A stretch of DNA of 64,000 nucleotides from the NCBI RefSeq assembly GCF_012396235.1, contig NZ_JAAXPA010000026.1, forward strand, positions 1 to 64,000, written 5' to 3'. Source of the DNA: Rhodococcus opacus (GTDB taxonomy: Bacteria; Actinomycetota; Actinomycetes; Mycobacteriales; Mycobacteriaceae). Below, in pieces: positions 42,766-52,428 of this stretch. Each line of letters opens with the position of its first letter. Position 1 is the stretch's first letter. Made by a program: the position numbers and the translations under genes. The notes beneath the pieces are model-generated. The model made no database searches and had not been told where the DNA came from. It saw nothing but the letters and a program-made list of their open reading frames with translations.

Positions 42766-43894
42766 AGTGACAGAAACCCGCGATTTTCCTCAACGGGGTG
42801 TCCCCCTCGTGTGGCGCACCCCGGCGGTGCGGCGAACACCGCTCTCGTGCACGATCTCCAGGCCGGATTGCCGAACCCTCAACGCGTTCGACTCGCACCC
42901 TGACGGGCGCTCTGTTCACCGCCTGTGTGAGCGGTGGTTGCATCGGTATGTCGACTCTTGCGCCGGGGGCACTCTATCGACCGCTGTTCAGCACGCTCGT
43001 TCGAGCGCTCTGCGGGGCGTTCACCGAGTGCTTCACGGGGCAGTGTGAGGCGCGGGATTCAGCGCTCGCGCGAGTGCTTTTTCGAGTGCTTTTTCGAGTG
43101 CTTCGCCACGCGCGTCTGCGAGCGGGTGTGCCCGATCGACCGAGTGGTGTTGTGAGCGCCGCGGAAGGCGTGGACATGCGCGGCGGTGAGTGCTCGCCGC
43201 GGCACTGGTTCAAGCACTGCTCATAGCGTTGTACGTGGGTGTTCCGAATAGCGTTGGCGCTGAGCGCAATTCTGGATTACACTCCCCCCCAAGGAACGCC
43301 GGGGGGGAGTGGCCCCCGGAGGGGGTGGGCCTGGGAGGCGCTTTTTCGAGCGCTCGAATCCACCGCCGTTTTCACCGCGCATCTGAGCGCAGTCTCCACG
43401 CACCGGCTCACCGGGTGCTTGATCCGCTCGCTGCGCACCTGCCGCGTCAGCCCTTCTGGGCGCGGCCTTTGGACCCGCCGTCTGCACCGCGTGCGCACAC
43501 CGCCCGACCTCACGCCCACAGAGCCCGTGTGTGTACCCATAGCCTCGAAGCTCCATCGCGCTCCTATACACGAGCCTCCAACCCCCTGCGCCCCATAGGG
43601 TCTGATCACCGCGACGACACACGGGCCGCCCCCATCGTTCGAATCACCGCGGGGAATCCCCTCACCCGCAGCCTGATTACCGGCTGCCCATCGAGGTCGT
43701 GCGCAGCCCCGCCCGTGCCGCCGCTGCGCGCCCGTCGCTGGGACGACATTCCCAGTACCCCACAGGCCCATCGGCCTCCGCCGATGACCCGATCCCGGCG
43801 CGGACACCCCGTTGAGATGAAAAGCGAAATCGACTTACGGTCGTGCGCATCCACATTCAGATGCACCTACCGAACTCAGCGATGGAGTGTGCTC
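42766..43894. promoter_or_regulatory. Divergent control region with iterons; candidate transfer origin
   Basis: No supported gene lies here. CGAGTGCTT occurs at 43025, 43071, 43083 and 43095, the last three exactly 12 bases apart. An 11-base perfect hairpin of CACTCCCCCCC and its complement lies at 43280-43311, followed by a G-rich run (43301-43341) able to fold further. The spacer divides the minus-strand ATPase unit from the plus-strand secretion operon, a usual position for promoters, regulator sites or an oriT. The oriT role is inference, since no relaxase gene is visible. Confidence 0.5.
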
Positions 43895-44206
43895 ATGTCC
43901 CTCACGTCCGCAGTCGCCGAACTGGCGACCACCCCGCCCGGAAGCGTCGACGTACTCGCCCAGAACACCGAAGTCACCACTGGCGGCCTGCGCGCGTGGA
44001 TCGGCGACAACATCATCTTCACGATCCTCGCCCTGATCGCATGCGTCGTCCTCCTCGGCGGCCTGCGCGGCAACCTGTCGAAGGTCTTCACCGTAGGCGG
44101 TCTGTCGCTCGTCGGCATCGCGTTCTTCTCCCTCGCGAGCAGTGAGAGCGCCGCGACCGGCATCGGCAACTGGATTCTCGGCCTGTTCGGCATCCGAGTG
44201 GTCTGA
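43895..44206 (+). CDS. Small two-helix membrane protein, TcpD/VirB2-like
   Basis: ATG 43895 starts a 103-residue product (MSLTSAVAELATTPPGSVDV) with membrane segments ILALIACVVLLGG and VGGLSLVGIAFFSLASS. Size, topology and its place as first gene of the secretion operon fit TcpD-like or pilin-like proteins of Gram-positive conjugation systems. A longer frame upstream overlaps the control region and lacks coding character. Confidence 0.65.
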   Translation: MSLTSAVAELATTPPGSVDVLAQNTEVTTGGLRAWIGDNIIFTILALIACVVLLGGLRGNLSKVFTVGGLSLVGIAFFSLASSESAATGIGNWILGLFGIRVV

Positions 44207-44250
44207 CCTGCCGTGCCCGATCACCAATCGACGATCGAAGGGAGCCGACT

Positions 44251-44649
44251 GTGATCGACAACGACGACCTGCTGCACCGGGTGGATCAGCACTACCTCGG
44301 CCCAACCGGGTTCACCCTGCCCGTCCGGATTCGGTACGCGGCGCTCGGGCTCGGGGCCGCATTCATGGTCACCGTCTTCGTCATCGCCCGCGGCATCGTG
44401 CACGTGCCGCTGGGTTTCAAGTCCCTCGTCGTGATGGTGGTCATCACCGTCGTGCTCACCGCGCGGGTGACGAAGTTCGTCAACGCCGACCGCCCGGTCC
44501 GGGCGGTGATCCGGGCCGCGTGGAACGACCTGAACGCACCGCGCCCACCGAAGCCCGGCCAGACCGTCGTGCTCCGCATTCCCGCCATTTCCCGCGCTGC
44601 CGGCAGCGCACATGCCGTCACGCCGATCGAAGGTGAGTCCTCCCGATGA
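44251..44649 (+). CDS. TcpE-like membrane protein (VirB3-like)
   Basis: The 132-residue product starts at GTG 44251 behind AAGGGAG. It has two close membrane segments (ALGLGAAFMVTVFVIARGIV and LVVMVVITVVLTARVTKFVN) followed by a basic cytoplasmic tail. TcpE/PrgI-like proteins have this size and topology and precede the VirB4 ATPase gene, as here; the two overlap by ATGA. Confidence 0.72.
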   Translation: MIDNDDLLHRVDQHYLGPTGFTLPVRIRYAALGLGAAFMVTVFVIARGIVHVPLGFKSLVVMVVITVVLTARVTKFVNADRPVRAVIRAAWNDLNAPRPPKPGQTVVLRIPAISRAAGSAHAVTPIEGESSR

Positions 44650-47600
44650 CTTTGCAGCCCGACAACGAGATCGCCGCACTGTTCGATCCGAACTTCGACG
44701 AGCCCGAGCCGGTCATCGTTCCGCCCGGTGCGTTGCCGCCGTCGTGGGCGGCGGCGATGGCGGCGAACCGATCGGCCGCCACGCCGGCCCCGGCCCAGGA
44801 ATTGGCTTGGTCACAGGCTCCGAACAGCAACATCGCAGCCCCCGCACCGGCCGTGGCCTCCTCCCCCGCACCTGACGCGGAGCCAGAACCCACCGCGAAA
44901 GGTAAGCGGCGCGGGAAGAAGCGCGGTCGCCGCGGCGACCCGGAGGCGGAGTTCACCAGGCAGGCCGCGGCGGCGAAGAAGCGCGCGGACCGCGAACGCA
45001 AGGCGGTGCGTCTCGCGCTGGTCGGGGTGGAGGGCAACGTCACTCGCACGCGCCGGCAGTCGACGGCGTGGTTCGTGCAGCCGCCGGGGCCGTGGAACAT
45101 GCGTCCGGTCGGCAAGCAGCGCCGCTACATCCAGAACGAGGGCCTTGTCGTGGCGAACCTCGCCGAGGCCGGTGTGACGGGGCTGCACCGGCGGCTGGTG
45201 CGCACACCGTGGCCGGTGCGGCAGTGGGCGCAGGCGCATGACGCGTGGGCCGATCCGATCCCGGACGTGCCGGGTGCGTTGTCGTGGGCGGATTACCTAC
45301 GCGGGCAACAGCACGCGATGTTGTGGGGCAACCCTACCCAGAAGGGCCGCTACTGGGGCGTGGAGCTGCCGCCGCGCTCGGTGCTCGCGCAGGGGCTCGA
45401 CACGGTCGGGCAGTGGCTGGTTCCTGTCGTCGACTGGCCACTGCTGGGCAAGTTCGCTCAGCTGTGGCGCAAGTGGGCGCGCGATGCGTTCCTCGGCGAG
45501 CAGAAGGCGATCGCGGACCATCTCGCCACGATCGAGCGGCACCTGTCCGGGCAGGGTGTGAACGCCAAACCCGCGACCGCAGCGCAGATGGACTACCTGA
45601 TGCTGCGCTCGGCGACACTCGGGCTGCCGCTCGATGCGGACGGTGTGATCTCCGGTGCGGGCGACTGGGAGGAATCCGACGTCGCCGCACTCGAAGACCT
45701 CACCACCCTCGAGCTGACCCCCGGCGACGGCTACACCACGGTGCGCGGGCAGGTCGGCGGCCGGGACTACACCGGCTACGCGATCGTCCTGACGGTCGGG
45801 CGCATGGCGCCGCTGCCGATCCCGGAGAAGATGCTGCCGTGGCAGGTGATCGGCGATCCGTCCGGCGAACCCCTCGAATGGTCCGAGCGCATTTCGCTCA
45901 AGACCAAGGGGCAGACGCTGCGCAGCCTGCGCCGGTTGACGTCGAAGATCGAGGCCCAGTTCGACCACTACACCGTCGAACACGACCAGGTCCCGCCGCA
46001 GGAACTGGCCGAACAGCACGCACTCGCCCAACGGGTGATCTCCGACATCGAGGAGGACCACTCGGGCCTGTCGGTGCGCACCGAGGGCTGGTACCGCGTC
46101 CTCGTCGTCGGTTCGTCGCCGGAGGAGGCCAAGGAGAAGGTCGCGCTGCTGCAGGAGATGTACGCGCCGCGGATTCGCCTGGAACCCGAGCACGGCCAGT
46201 ACCAGCTGCTGCGCGAGTTCATCCCGGGTGAGCCGCTGGCGAACATCGCGCACTGCCGGCGGATGAACGTGAAGGCGCTGTCGGCTGGCATGGCCGCGGT
46301 CGGTGACCGGATCGGTGACCGCACCGGTGTGGTGGTCGGGCAGACCGCGTCGATCGCTCCGCGGCCTGCGGTGTGGGATCTGTTTGCCGCGCACGAGAAG
46401 AAGCACAAGTCCGGTCTGACGCCGATCGTCGCGGTGCCCGGCTCGGGTAAGACGTTCCTCGCCGGGATGCTCGTCTACCAGGCGGTGCGGGCGGGTGCCT
46501 ATGGTGTGGTGCTCGACCCGTCGGGGCCGCTGAAGAAGCTTGCGCAGCTACCCGAGTTCCGGGGTATCGCCGAGGTGCAGGCGCTGACCGGTCGCACCTC
46601 GCGTCCGGGATCACTCAACCCCTACCGAGTGATCGTCGACCCCCGCCGCGACGACCCAGAGTACGACCCGTCCAATCCCGACTACACCGACGACGCCGAT
46701 CCGGTCGCCGCCGCACAGTCGCAGTACGAGGCGGATCTGCGAGCCGCGGAGGCGGAGCGGATCTCGGTGGCGGTGTCGGTCCTGAAGATGATGCTCACAC
46801 CCTCGCGCCTCGAACACCAATGGACCGAGACGGTCCTACAGACCGCGGCGAACATGGTCGGCGGCGACCGCCGCCACAACCTGAGCGAAGTCCTCGCCGC
46901 CATCGCCACGATCGGCGAAGGCAAGGACGAAACCAACCTCGACCTGATTTCCTGCGCCCGGTCCATCCACCAGGACCTGGCGATGATGTCCCAGCTCGCC
47001 GAGGCCCGCGTGCTCTTCCCGGAGGAGGGAACCATCGGCGACGACGAGGACATCGACCGCAACGTGCGCCTGACGGTCCTGACGATGCCGGGCCTGCAAC
47101 TACCCCCCGAGGGCACCGACCCGGCGCAGTGGACCCCGCAGCAGCGCATGGCCGGCCCCCTGATGCACATGGCGGCGTGGATGGCGAACCGGCTCGTCTA
47201 CGAGCTGCCGCGTTACGAACGCAAGGTGCTCTTTCTCGACGAGAACAAGTACCTCGAGCAGACCGGCGCCGGACGCACCCTGAACCTGCGGATCGCCCGC
47301 GACAGCCGCAAATACAAGGTTCGCGCTCTGGTCTGCTCGCAGCTGCCCGACGACTACCTCGGCATCGACGGCACCGACGACAAGTCCGCGCTGACGTACG
47401 AGGTGATCATCGGTGACCTCGGCGGCAACACCCACGCGATCGAGGGCGCGCTCAAGCTGCTGAACCTTCCGCCCGGCGAGGGCTACGAGTCACTCCTGGC
47501 CGGCCTCGGCGGCGGCGGTGAGGACACCCTCGACGAGGACACCGACACCGAACACCTGGACCAGGCCCGCCGGTTCATCGTGAAGATGGCCGACGACATC

Positions 47601-47702
47601 GAGCTGATCCGTTCGGACTGGACGCACTACGTGCACCTGGCCCACGTGTTCGACGCCCTGGACTCGCGAGCAACCCGCGCCGCCATGGGGGGTGGGGCGT
47701 GA
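44646..47702 (+). CDS. VirB4/TcpF-like conjugation ATPase
   Basis: A 1018-residue protein. The N-terminal 100 residues are low-complexity. The ATPase half holds Walker A LTPIVAVPGSGKTFLAGMLV near residue 600 and Walker B RKVLFLDENKYLEQTG near residue 860, plus LVCSQLPDDYLG before the C-terminus. The N-terminal domain (residues 130-550) matches the VirB4 pattern in position. It powers assembly and DNA export of the type IV secretion channel at the membrane. It overlaps both neighbours by four bases, so the unit is tightly coupled. Confidence 0.82.
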   Translation: MTLQPDNEIAALFDPNFDEPEPVIVPPGALPPSWAAAMAANRSAATPAPAQELAWSQAPNSNIAAPAPAVASSPAPDAEPEPTAKGKRRGKKRGRRGDPEAEFTRQAAAAKKRADRERKAVRLALVGVEGNVTRTRRQSTAWFVQPPGPWNMRPVGKQRRYIQNEGLVVANLAEAGVTGLHRRLVRTPWPVRQWAQAHDAWADPIPDVPGALSWADYLRGQQHAMLWGNPTQKGRYWGVELPPRSVLAQGLDTVGQWLVPVVDWPLLGKFAQLWRKWARDAFLGEQKAIADHLATIERHLSGQGVNAKPATAAQMDYLMLRSATLGLPLDADGVISGAGDWEESDVAALEDLTTLELTPGDGYTTVRGQVGGRDYTGYAIVLTVGRMAPLPIPEKMLPWQVIGDPSGEPLEWSERISLKTKGQTLRSLRRLTSKIEAQFDHYTVEHDQVPPQELAEQHALAQRVISDIEEDHSGLSVRTEGWYRVLVVGSSPEEAKEKVALLQEMYAPRIRLEPEHGQYQLLREFIPGEPLANIAHCRRMNVKALSAGMAAVGDRIGDRTGVVVGQTASIAPRPAVWDLFAAHEKKHKSGLTPIVAVPGSGKTFLAGMLVYQAVRAGAYGVVLDPSGPLKKLAQLPEFRGIAEVQALTGRTSRPGSLNPYRVIVDPRRDDPEYDPSNPDYTDDADPVAAAQSQYEADLRAAEAERISVAVSVLKMMLTPSRLEHQWTETVLQTAANMVGGDRRHNLSEVLAAIATIGEGKDETNLDLISCARSIHQDLAMMSQLAEARVLFPEEGTIGDDEDIDRNVRLTVLTMPGLQLPPEGTDPAQWTPQQRMAGPLMHMAAWMANRLVYELPRYERKVLFLDENKYLEQTGAGRTLNLRIARDSRKYKVRALVCSQLPDDYLGIDGTDDKSALTYEVIIGDLGGNTHAIEGALKLLNLPPGEGYESLLAGLGGGGEDTLDEDTDTEHLDQARRFIVKMADDIELIRSDWTHYVHLAHVFDALDSRATRAAMGGGA

Positions 47703-49843
47703 GCCCACTGCGGCCCAGAGCCGCACGGACGGACCGTTCCCCTTCCCCGCGCCGTTTCGGGTGGCGTACGGGGCTCGTAGGGCGTGTTCTGGTGGTGCTG
47801 ATGCTGGCCGCGGTGTCGCTGATCGGACTCGGTGGCGCTGTCGCGGCGGCCGGCGGGTTCGACTGCCAGGACGTCCCGCCGCCGGAGTTCCCGAACGAAG
47901 TCATCGAGACCACCTTCGACTCGACCAGCGCCGACCGGCCGACCACCGGCGGCACCGGCTATCAGACCTACGGGTGGGCCGGGCTCAAGTGGCACACCTA
48001 CGACCTCGGCTGCGGCGCGGACCTGGTCAAGGCACCGGGTGCGGTCGGCGACACCACCCTGGGCAACACGTTCTTAACCATCGGCAAGTCGATGGCGGCC
48101 GCCGCGTTCTGGCTCGACGACCAGACCAAGACCGGCCAGGACGCCACCGAGGCCGGGGTGACTCCCGCCCTGGAGCGGTTCGACCAGATCGTCTTCTCCA
48201 TCACCGAGGGCATGCGGGACCTCTACGGGCAATGGGGCGGCATCGGCCTGGTCGTCGTGGCCGCGATGGTCCTGTGGAAAGCCCTGAAAGCCGACACAGC
48301 CGGAGTCACGAAGACCGCGGCGATCGCCGCCGCTGGGCTCGCGCTCGGGGCGTTGATGGTCGGGGCCCCGCAGAAGGCGCTCCAGTTGGCCGACGAGACG
48401 TTCGGGTCGCTGATCACCGAGACGCAGGACCAGATCTTCGCGGTGCAGTTCGGCGACGACGGAGGCACGCTCGCCGGCGGCAGCACCGACCCCCGAAACG
48501 TGCTGGTCGACCAGATTTTTCTTCCCGACTGGCGCAAGGGATGGTTCGGTACCAATTACGACCCGGAGGACAAGGACCAACTCGGGCCGAAGCTGCGGGA
48601 TGCACTGGCGTTCACCTACGACCAGCAGAACACGGTGAAGGACGATCCGAGGGCCCAGGCGCAGCTCGCCGAGGAGAAGGCCGACCAGTTCCGCGACATC
48701 GTCTCCAAGTTGGAGACCGACTACCAGCTCTCCTACTACCAGTTCCAGGGCAAGGACTCCGGCCGCACCTCCACCGGCTTCATGGGCATGATCAAGCTGG
48801 CCATGCCCTCGCTGCTGTGGATCGGCGCATCCCTGCTGAAACTGACCGCACTGCTGGCGATCCGGTTCGCGGTCCTGTTCGCCCCGATCTGGATTCCGGT
48901 CGCGATCGCCTACGGCGGGTGGCTGGCCCGGGTGATGCGAATGCTCGCCTCGGCCTACATGTGGGGCGTGGCCGGCTCGGTGATCGTCGCGCTCTATCTG
49001 ATGGCGTTGGTCCAGCTCTACGTCAACTCGAACGGGGCCGTCGACGGGTCCTGGCGACTGTGGTTCATGGTGCTGCTGACCGTCGTGTGCTGGGCGATCA
49101 TGCGGCCGTTCAAACGGATGAGCCAGACGTTCACACAGAACAGCGCGAGCATGGTCAACCGCAAGGCCCGAAGCGCCAAGAAGTCCATCAAACGCAAGGC
49201 ATTCGACGCTGCGAGCTTCGCGGTCGGCGGGTCGGCGCAGGCGATCACGGAAAAGGCAACCGAGCACTTCGCCCGCCGTGGACGCGACGGACATGAGGAC
49301 GACGACGGGGCGAGCACGGTCACTCGGCCCGAGGGTCGCGCGCTGGGCAACCGCCGCCAGCAGGCGCTCACGCAGTCACGGGCCGATGCCCGGACGGCGC
49401 AGGGGCTGGGCCGGTCCGCACGCCTGGGCCAGGCCTCCGACGCCGCGGCCGATCGCGATGCACGTCTCGCCGGGATCGCTGCCGTGGCCAGCCGCGACAT
49501 CGCCCGCGGCAAGGGCGGGGTCGACGGCAAGGACGCCGATCGCGCGGTCAGGTCCGGCGCCGCGGCGTGGAAAAGGTTCGACCAGAACGAGGCCGACAAC
49601 CTCGTCCAGGAACGCCGCGCCCGCAAGGAACTGCTGACCGCCAGCGTCGGGCAACGGTGGGACGGCGGCGACCGCTCGGCCATCGCGCCGATGAAGGTCT
49701 ACACCCCCACCCGCGGCCAGCGAGGGGCACATCCCGCCACCGCATCCACGCCGCACCACTCACCGGCGAAGGCGCCGCCGACCGCGAGGGTGTGGAACGC
49801 CGCCACCCCCACACGCACGACACCTGAGGACCGGTACATCTGA
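47699..49843 (+). CDS. Polytopic channel protein, VirB6/TcpH-like
   Basis: A 714-residue protein from GTG 47699. A first segment (VLVVLMLAAVSLIGLGGAVA) precedes a large outside domain, then membrane segments near residues 180-225 (LVVVAAMVLWKAL), 365-400 (LLWIGASLLKLTALLAIRFA), 415-445 (GVAGSVIVALYLMALVQLYV) and 455-472 (LWFMVLLTVVCWAIM). The C-terminal 240 residues are cytoplasmic, charged and rich in alanine, arginine and glutamine. This matches VirB6-like channel proteins. It overlaps the VirB4 gene by GTGA and the next gene by TGATG. Confidence 0.75.
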   Translation: MSPLRPRAARTDRSPSPRRFGWRTGLVGRVLVVLMLAAVSLIGLGGAVAAAGGFDCQDVPPPEFPNEVIETTFDSTSADRPTTGGTGYQTYGWAGLKWHTYDLGCGADLVKAPGAVGDTTLGNTFLTIGKSMAAAAFWLDDQTKTGQDATEAGVTPALERFDQIVFSITEGMRDLYGQWGGIGLVVVAAMVLWKALKADTAGVTKTAAIAAAGLALGALMVGAPQKALQLADETFGSLITETQDQIFAVQFGDDGGTLAGGSTDPRNVLVDQIFLPDWRKGWFGTNYDPEDKDQLGPKLRDALAFTYDQQNTVKDDPRAQAQLAEEKADQFRDIVSKLETDYQLSYYQFQGKDSGRTSTGFMGMIKLAMPSLLWIGASLLKLTALLAIRFAVLFAPIWIPVAIAYGGWLARVMRMLASAYMWGVAGSVIVALYLMALVQLYVNSNGAVDGSWRLWFMVLLTVVCWAIMRPFKRMSQTFTQNSASMVNRKARSAKKSIKRKAFDAASFAVGGSAQAITEKATEHFARRGRDGHEDDDGASTVTRPEGRALGNRRQQALTQSRADARTAQGLGRSARLGQASDAAADRDARLAGIAAVASRDIARGKGGVDGKDADRAVRSGAAAWKRFDQNEADNLVQERRARKELLTASVGQRWDGGDRSAIAPMKVYTPTRGQRGAHPATASTPHHSPAKAPPTARVWNAATPTRTTPEDRYI

Positions 49844-50676
49844 TGTCGTCATCCGGACCCAACCCTGCCCTCGCACCGATTCGCCGATGGGTGCTCTACT
49901 CCCGCACCCACCTGGCGATCACGGTGGCCGGCACCGTGGCGCTGCTGTTCGCCGCCGGCGCGGCCTTCGGAGAGAACCCTCCGCCGCGGGCAGTCGCCCA
50001 CCAGGCCGACACCACCGTCGAATCAGTCACGCCCACGAAGACGATCAGCTACGACCTCGACGAAGTGAACGAGTCCCTGGTCGCCGCCAAGACCACAGCC
50101 TGGGCCGCATCCAGCGCGCCCGCCACCGCAATGGCGTACGCACACGCCTTCGTCGACACCACACCGTCGGATCCGATGTGGGCCAGCACCATCGGCAGCC
50201 ACACCGCCGACATGCCGGGAGAGCACGTCGTAGCAGCCCGGCCACGGACCCCGGTGGTCATCACCGGCCCCACGGTCAGCACACTCACCGACGGACCCGA
50301 CGGCGAGCGGACCGCGCGGGTGACCGTTCCGACGCAGGCCGGAGATCTGCGGATCACGCTCACCGTCGACGAGGTCAACGGTGAAAAGCGGTGGGTGGTT
50401 GACACTCCCCTACCGACCCTCGACCTCTCCGAGCTCGAAACGATGACCCGGGCGACCACCACTGCGACACCACTCACATCGACGACACCGACCACCACCG
50501 CGGCCGAAACGACACCGCCGCAGCCGACATCGACGTCGAGCCTGTCAACGACGCCGCAGCCGACGTTCGATCTCGACGAATCGGCAACCGCCCCGAGCCG
50601 AGGCAACGACCCGACACCGATTCCCGGTCCGATCCCGATCCCGGAACTCGACACCCCGATCCCCGGAGGAAGGTGA
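49843..50676 (+). CDS. TcpC/VirB8-like bitopic protein
   Basis: A 277-residue protein with one N-terminal membrane segment (HLAITVAGTVALLFAAGAAF), an extracellular domain (ATAMAYAHAFVDTTPSDPMW, then LRITLTVDEVNGEKRWVVDT) of NTF2-like character and a 90-residue threonine/proline-rich tail likely to span the cell wall. TcpC and VirB8 proteins have this plan. Overlaps on both sides by one to four bases. Confidence 0.7.
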   Translation: MSSSGPNPALAPIRRWVLYSRTHLAITVAGTVALLFAAGAAFGENPPPRAVAHQADTTVESVTPTKTISYDLDEVNESLVAAKTTAWAASSAPATAMAYAHAFVDTTPSDPMWASTIGSHTADMPGEHVVAARPRTPVVITGPTVSTLTDGPDGERTARVTVPTQAGDLRITLTVDEVNGEKRWVVDTPLPTLDLSELETMTRATTTATPLTSTTPTTTAAETTPPQPTSTSSLSTTPQPTFDLDESATAPSRGNDPTPIPGPIPIPELDTPIPGGR

Positions 50677-52274
50677 ACATCGGCGGCGCCCAGCGGGCGC
50701 TGCTGCTCACCGGCGCCATCGGCATCATCATCGGGACATCGGCGTGCTCACTGGGCGCACCAGTCATCCCGAGAGACCCGTGCCGGACCGTCACCTCCGA
50801 CAGCGCCAACAGCACGGGGTCGACCACCGAGGACCCGGCGCTGACCGTGTCAGGACCAATCCGTCTGCCGGTCGAACCTGGGACCACCACGTTCACTTCC
50901 GGATTCGGTGAGCGCTGGGGAGCCCAGCACCAAGGCGTGGACCTTGCCGGGCCGGCAGGCACGAAGATCCTCGCCGCGCTCGACGGCAACGTCGTCAAAG
51001 CCGGGGACTCCGGCGAAGGGCCCGGGGTCGGGTTCGAGAACTGGGTGGTCATCGACTCGAACGTCGACGGCAAGCCCGTGAGCACGGTCTACGGCCACAT
51101 GTTCGCCGATGGAATTCACATCAAACCAGGCCAGCAGGTCAAGGCCGGCGACCACATCGCCGACATCGGCAACGCCGGCGGATCGACGGGCCCGCACCTG
51201 CACTTCGAGTACTGGCAGGGCGGCCGGCTGCAGGGCGGAACAGCCCTCGACCCCGTCACCGTCCTACCCGACATCGCCAAGCAGAACGGCACCAGTGGAG
51301 GCGACCCCAGCACCGCCAGCAACAGTCCCATCCAACTCGTGGCCGCATCCCGGTCCACGGCTGACTGCTCTGGCTTCGGCATGGCCGGCGGCGGCGAGCT
51401 GGCATTCGGGATCGTGCCGGCCGAGTTCGAGCCGTGGCTACGCCGCGCCGGCAGTGTCTGCCCGGAGATCGACCCTCCGTTGCTCGCCGCACAGCTCCAG
51501 CAGGAGAACGGATTCCGGCACGGCCCCCATGCCCCGGTGTCGGACACCGGAGCAATGGGTCCCGCACAGTTCATGCCCGGCACCTGGGCAACATGGGGTA
51601 AGGACTACGACGAGGACGGGAAGGCCGACCCGAACTCCATCGGTGACGCGGTGATGTCACAGGCGCATTTCATGTGCGCCCTGTACCAGGACGTTTCCGG
51701 CTACATCGCCAGCGGCCAGGCCAAGGGCGACCCCATCGAGCTGACACTTGCCGCCTACAATGCCGGTCCCGGCGCCGTGCAGCAGTACGGCGGTATCCCG
51801 CCCTTCGCCCAGACCGAGAATTACGTCCCCAAGATCATGCAGGCCCGCACAGGGTTCACCAATCCCAATGCCCGCGGCCGATTCATCCCGAGCACTTCTG
51901 GTGACAGCAGCCAAGTCGTCACGGCCGCTCGCGAATACCTCGGCACCCCGTATGTGTGGGGTGGCGGCGGAACCGGCGGACCCTCCGGCGGTGGGTTCGA
52001 CTGCTCAGGTCTGACCTCGTACGCCCTGCACGCGGCTAGCGCAGGCAAGGTCTCCCTCCCCCGCACCTCCGAGCAACAGTGGGGTGTCGGCATCGAGATC
52101 CCGATCGACCAAGCCAAGCCCGGCGACCTGGTCTTCGGCAGCTGGGGGCCGAACGGGCCAGGACACGTGGGTGTCTATTCCGGCACCGGCCAGATGATCC
52201 ACGCCCCCACGCAGGGCGATGTCGTCAAGGAAGCTCCACTCCAGGCAGGGATGAAGGCTCGCCGCGTGTTGTAG
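50673..52274 (+). CDS. Conjugation cell-wall hydrolase: M23, lytic transglycosylase and NlpC/P60 domains
   Basis: A 533-residue lipoprotein (lipobox in TSACS) from GTG 50673. Residues 65-190 are an M23-type LytM domain (FGERWGAQHQGVDLAGPAGT, then GGSTGPHLHFEYWQ). Residues 240-390 form a soluble lytic transglycosylase (PPLLAAQLQQENGFRHGPH with the catalytic Glu, then AMGPAQFMPGTWATWGKDYD and LTLAAYNAGPGAVQQYGGIP). Residues 405-533 are NlpC/P60 (GGGFDCSGLTSYALH and GDLVFGSWGPNGPGHVGVYS). It opens the cell wall for the channel. The transposon lies 23 nt beyond its stop codon. Confidence 0.88.
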   Translation: MNIGGAQRALLLTGAIGIIIGTSACSLGAPVIPRDPCRTVTSDSANSTGSTTEDPALTVSGPIRLPVEPGTTTFTSGFGERWGAQHQGVDLAGPAGTKILAALDGNVVKAGDSGEGPGVGFENWVVIDSNVDGKPVSTVYGHMFADGIHIKPGQQVKAGDHIADIGNAGGSTGPHLHFEYWQGGRLQGGTALDPVTVLPDIAKQNGTSGGDPSTASNSPIQLVAASRSTADCSGFGMAGGGELAFGIVPAEFEPWLRRAGSVCPEIDPPLLAAQLQQENGFRHGPHAPVSDTGAMGPAQFMPGTWATWGKDYDEDGKADPNSIGDAVMSQAHFMCALYQDVSGYIASGQAKGDPIELTLAAYNAGPGAVQQYGGIPPFAQTENYVPKIMQARTGFTNPNARGRFIPSTSGDSSQVVTAAREYLGTPYVWGGGGTGGPSGGGFDCSGLTSYALHAASAGKVSLPRTSEQQWGVGIEIPIDQAKPGDLVFGSWGPNGPGHVGVYSGTGQMIHAPTQGDVVKEAPLQAGMKARRVL

Positions 52275-52292
52275 GGACGGGCCATCTCCGCC

Positions 52293-52297
52293 ACTTG
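52293..52297. repeat. Target-site duplication, left copy (ACTTG)
   Basis: ACTTG directly precedes the transposon end TGTAGG; the same five bases follow the right end at 59337-59341. A 5-bp duplication is the rule for Tn7-like elements. Confidence 0.92.
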
Positions 52298-52378
52298 TGT
52301 AGGTTCTCATGATTGATGTCGCTTTTCTCATCGATCTGTCGCCCAGATGTCGCTTCCGACATTTTAGTGAGAATCGAT
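52298..52378. promoter_or_regulatory. Left end with repeated TnsB-type binding sites
   Basis: TTCTCATGATTGATGTCGC (52304-52322) and TTCTCATCGATCTGTCGC (52325-52342) are two imperfect repeats of one site; AGATGTCGC follows at 52345-52353 and an inverted GTGAGAATCGAT at 52367-52378. Arrays of such sites are bound by TnsB at Tn7-like ends. The tns promoter must also lie in this stretch. Confidence 0.65.
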
Positions 52379-52428
52379 CTCGGCGTGTCTGCGGCCTGAT
52401 CCTGGGCTTGGGCGGTTGGGTGTCCGCC

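Noticed and set aside
40903..42903. 666-codon plus-strand frame
   Set aside because: Antisense to the FtsK-like ATPase, whose Walker motifs are on the minus strand.
43025..43103. CRISPR-like array
   Set aside because: Repeat units are 9-12 bases and tandem without unique spacers; no cas genes are present.
43190..43894. Upstream extension of the TcpD-like gene
   Set aside because: The extra 235 codons run through the hairpin and iterons with poor coding character; a proper ATG lies at 43895.
47692..49296. 534-codon frame overlapping the VirB6-like gene
   Set aside because: The alternate frame is arginine/glycine-rich and loses all membrane segments; the accepted frame has five and overlaps its neighbours properly.
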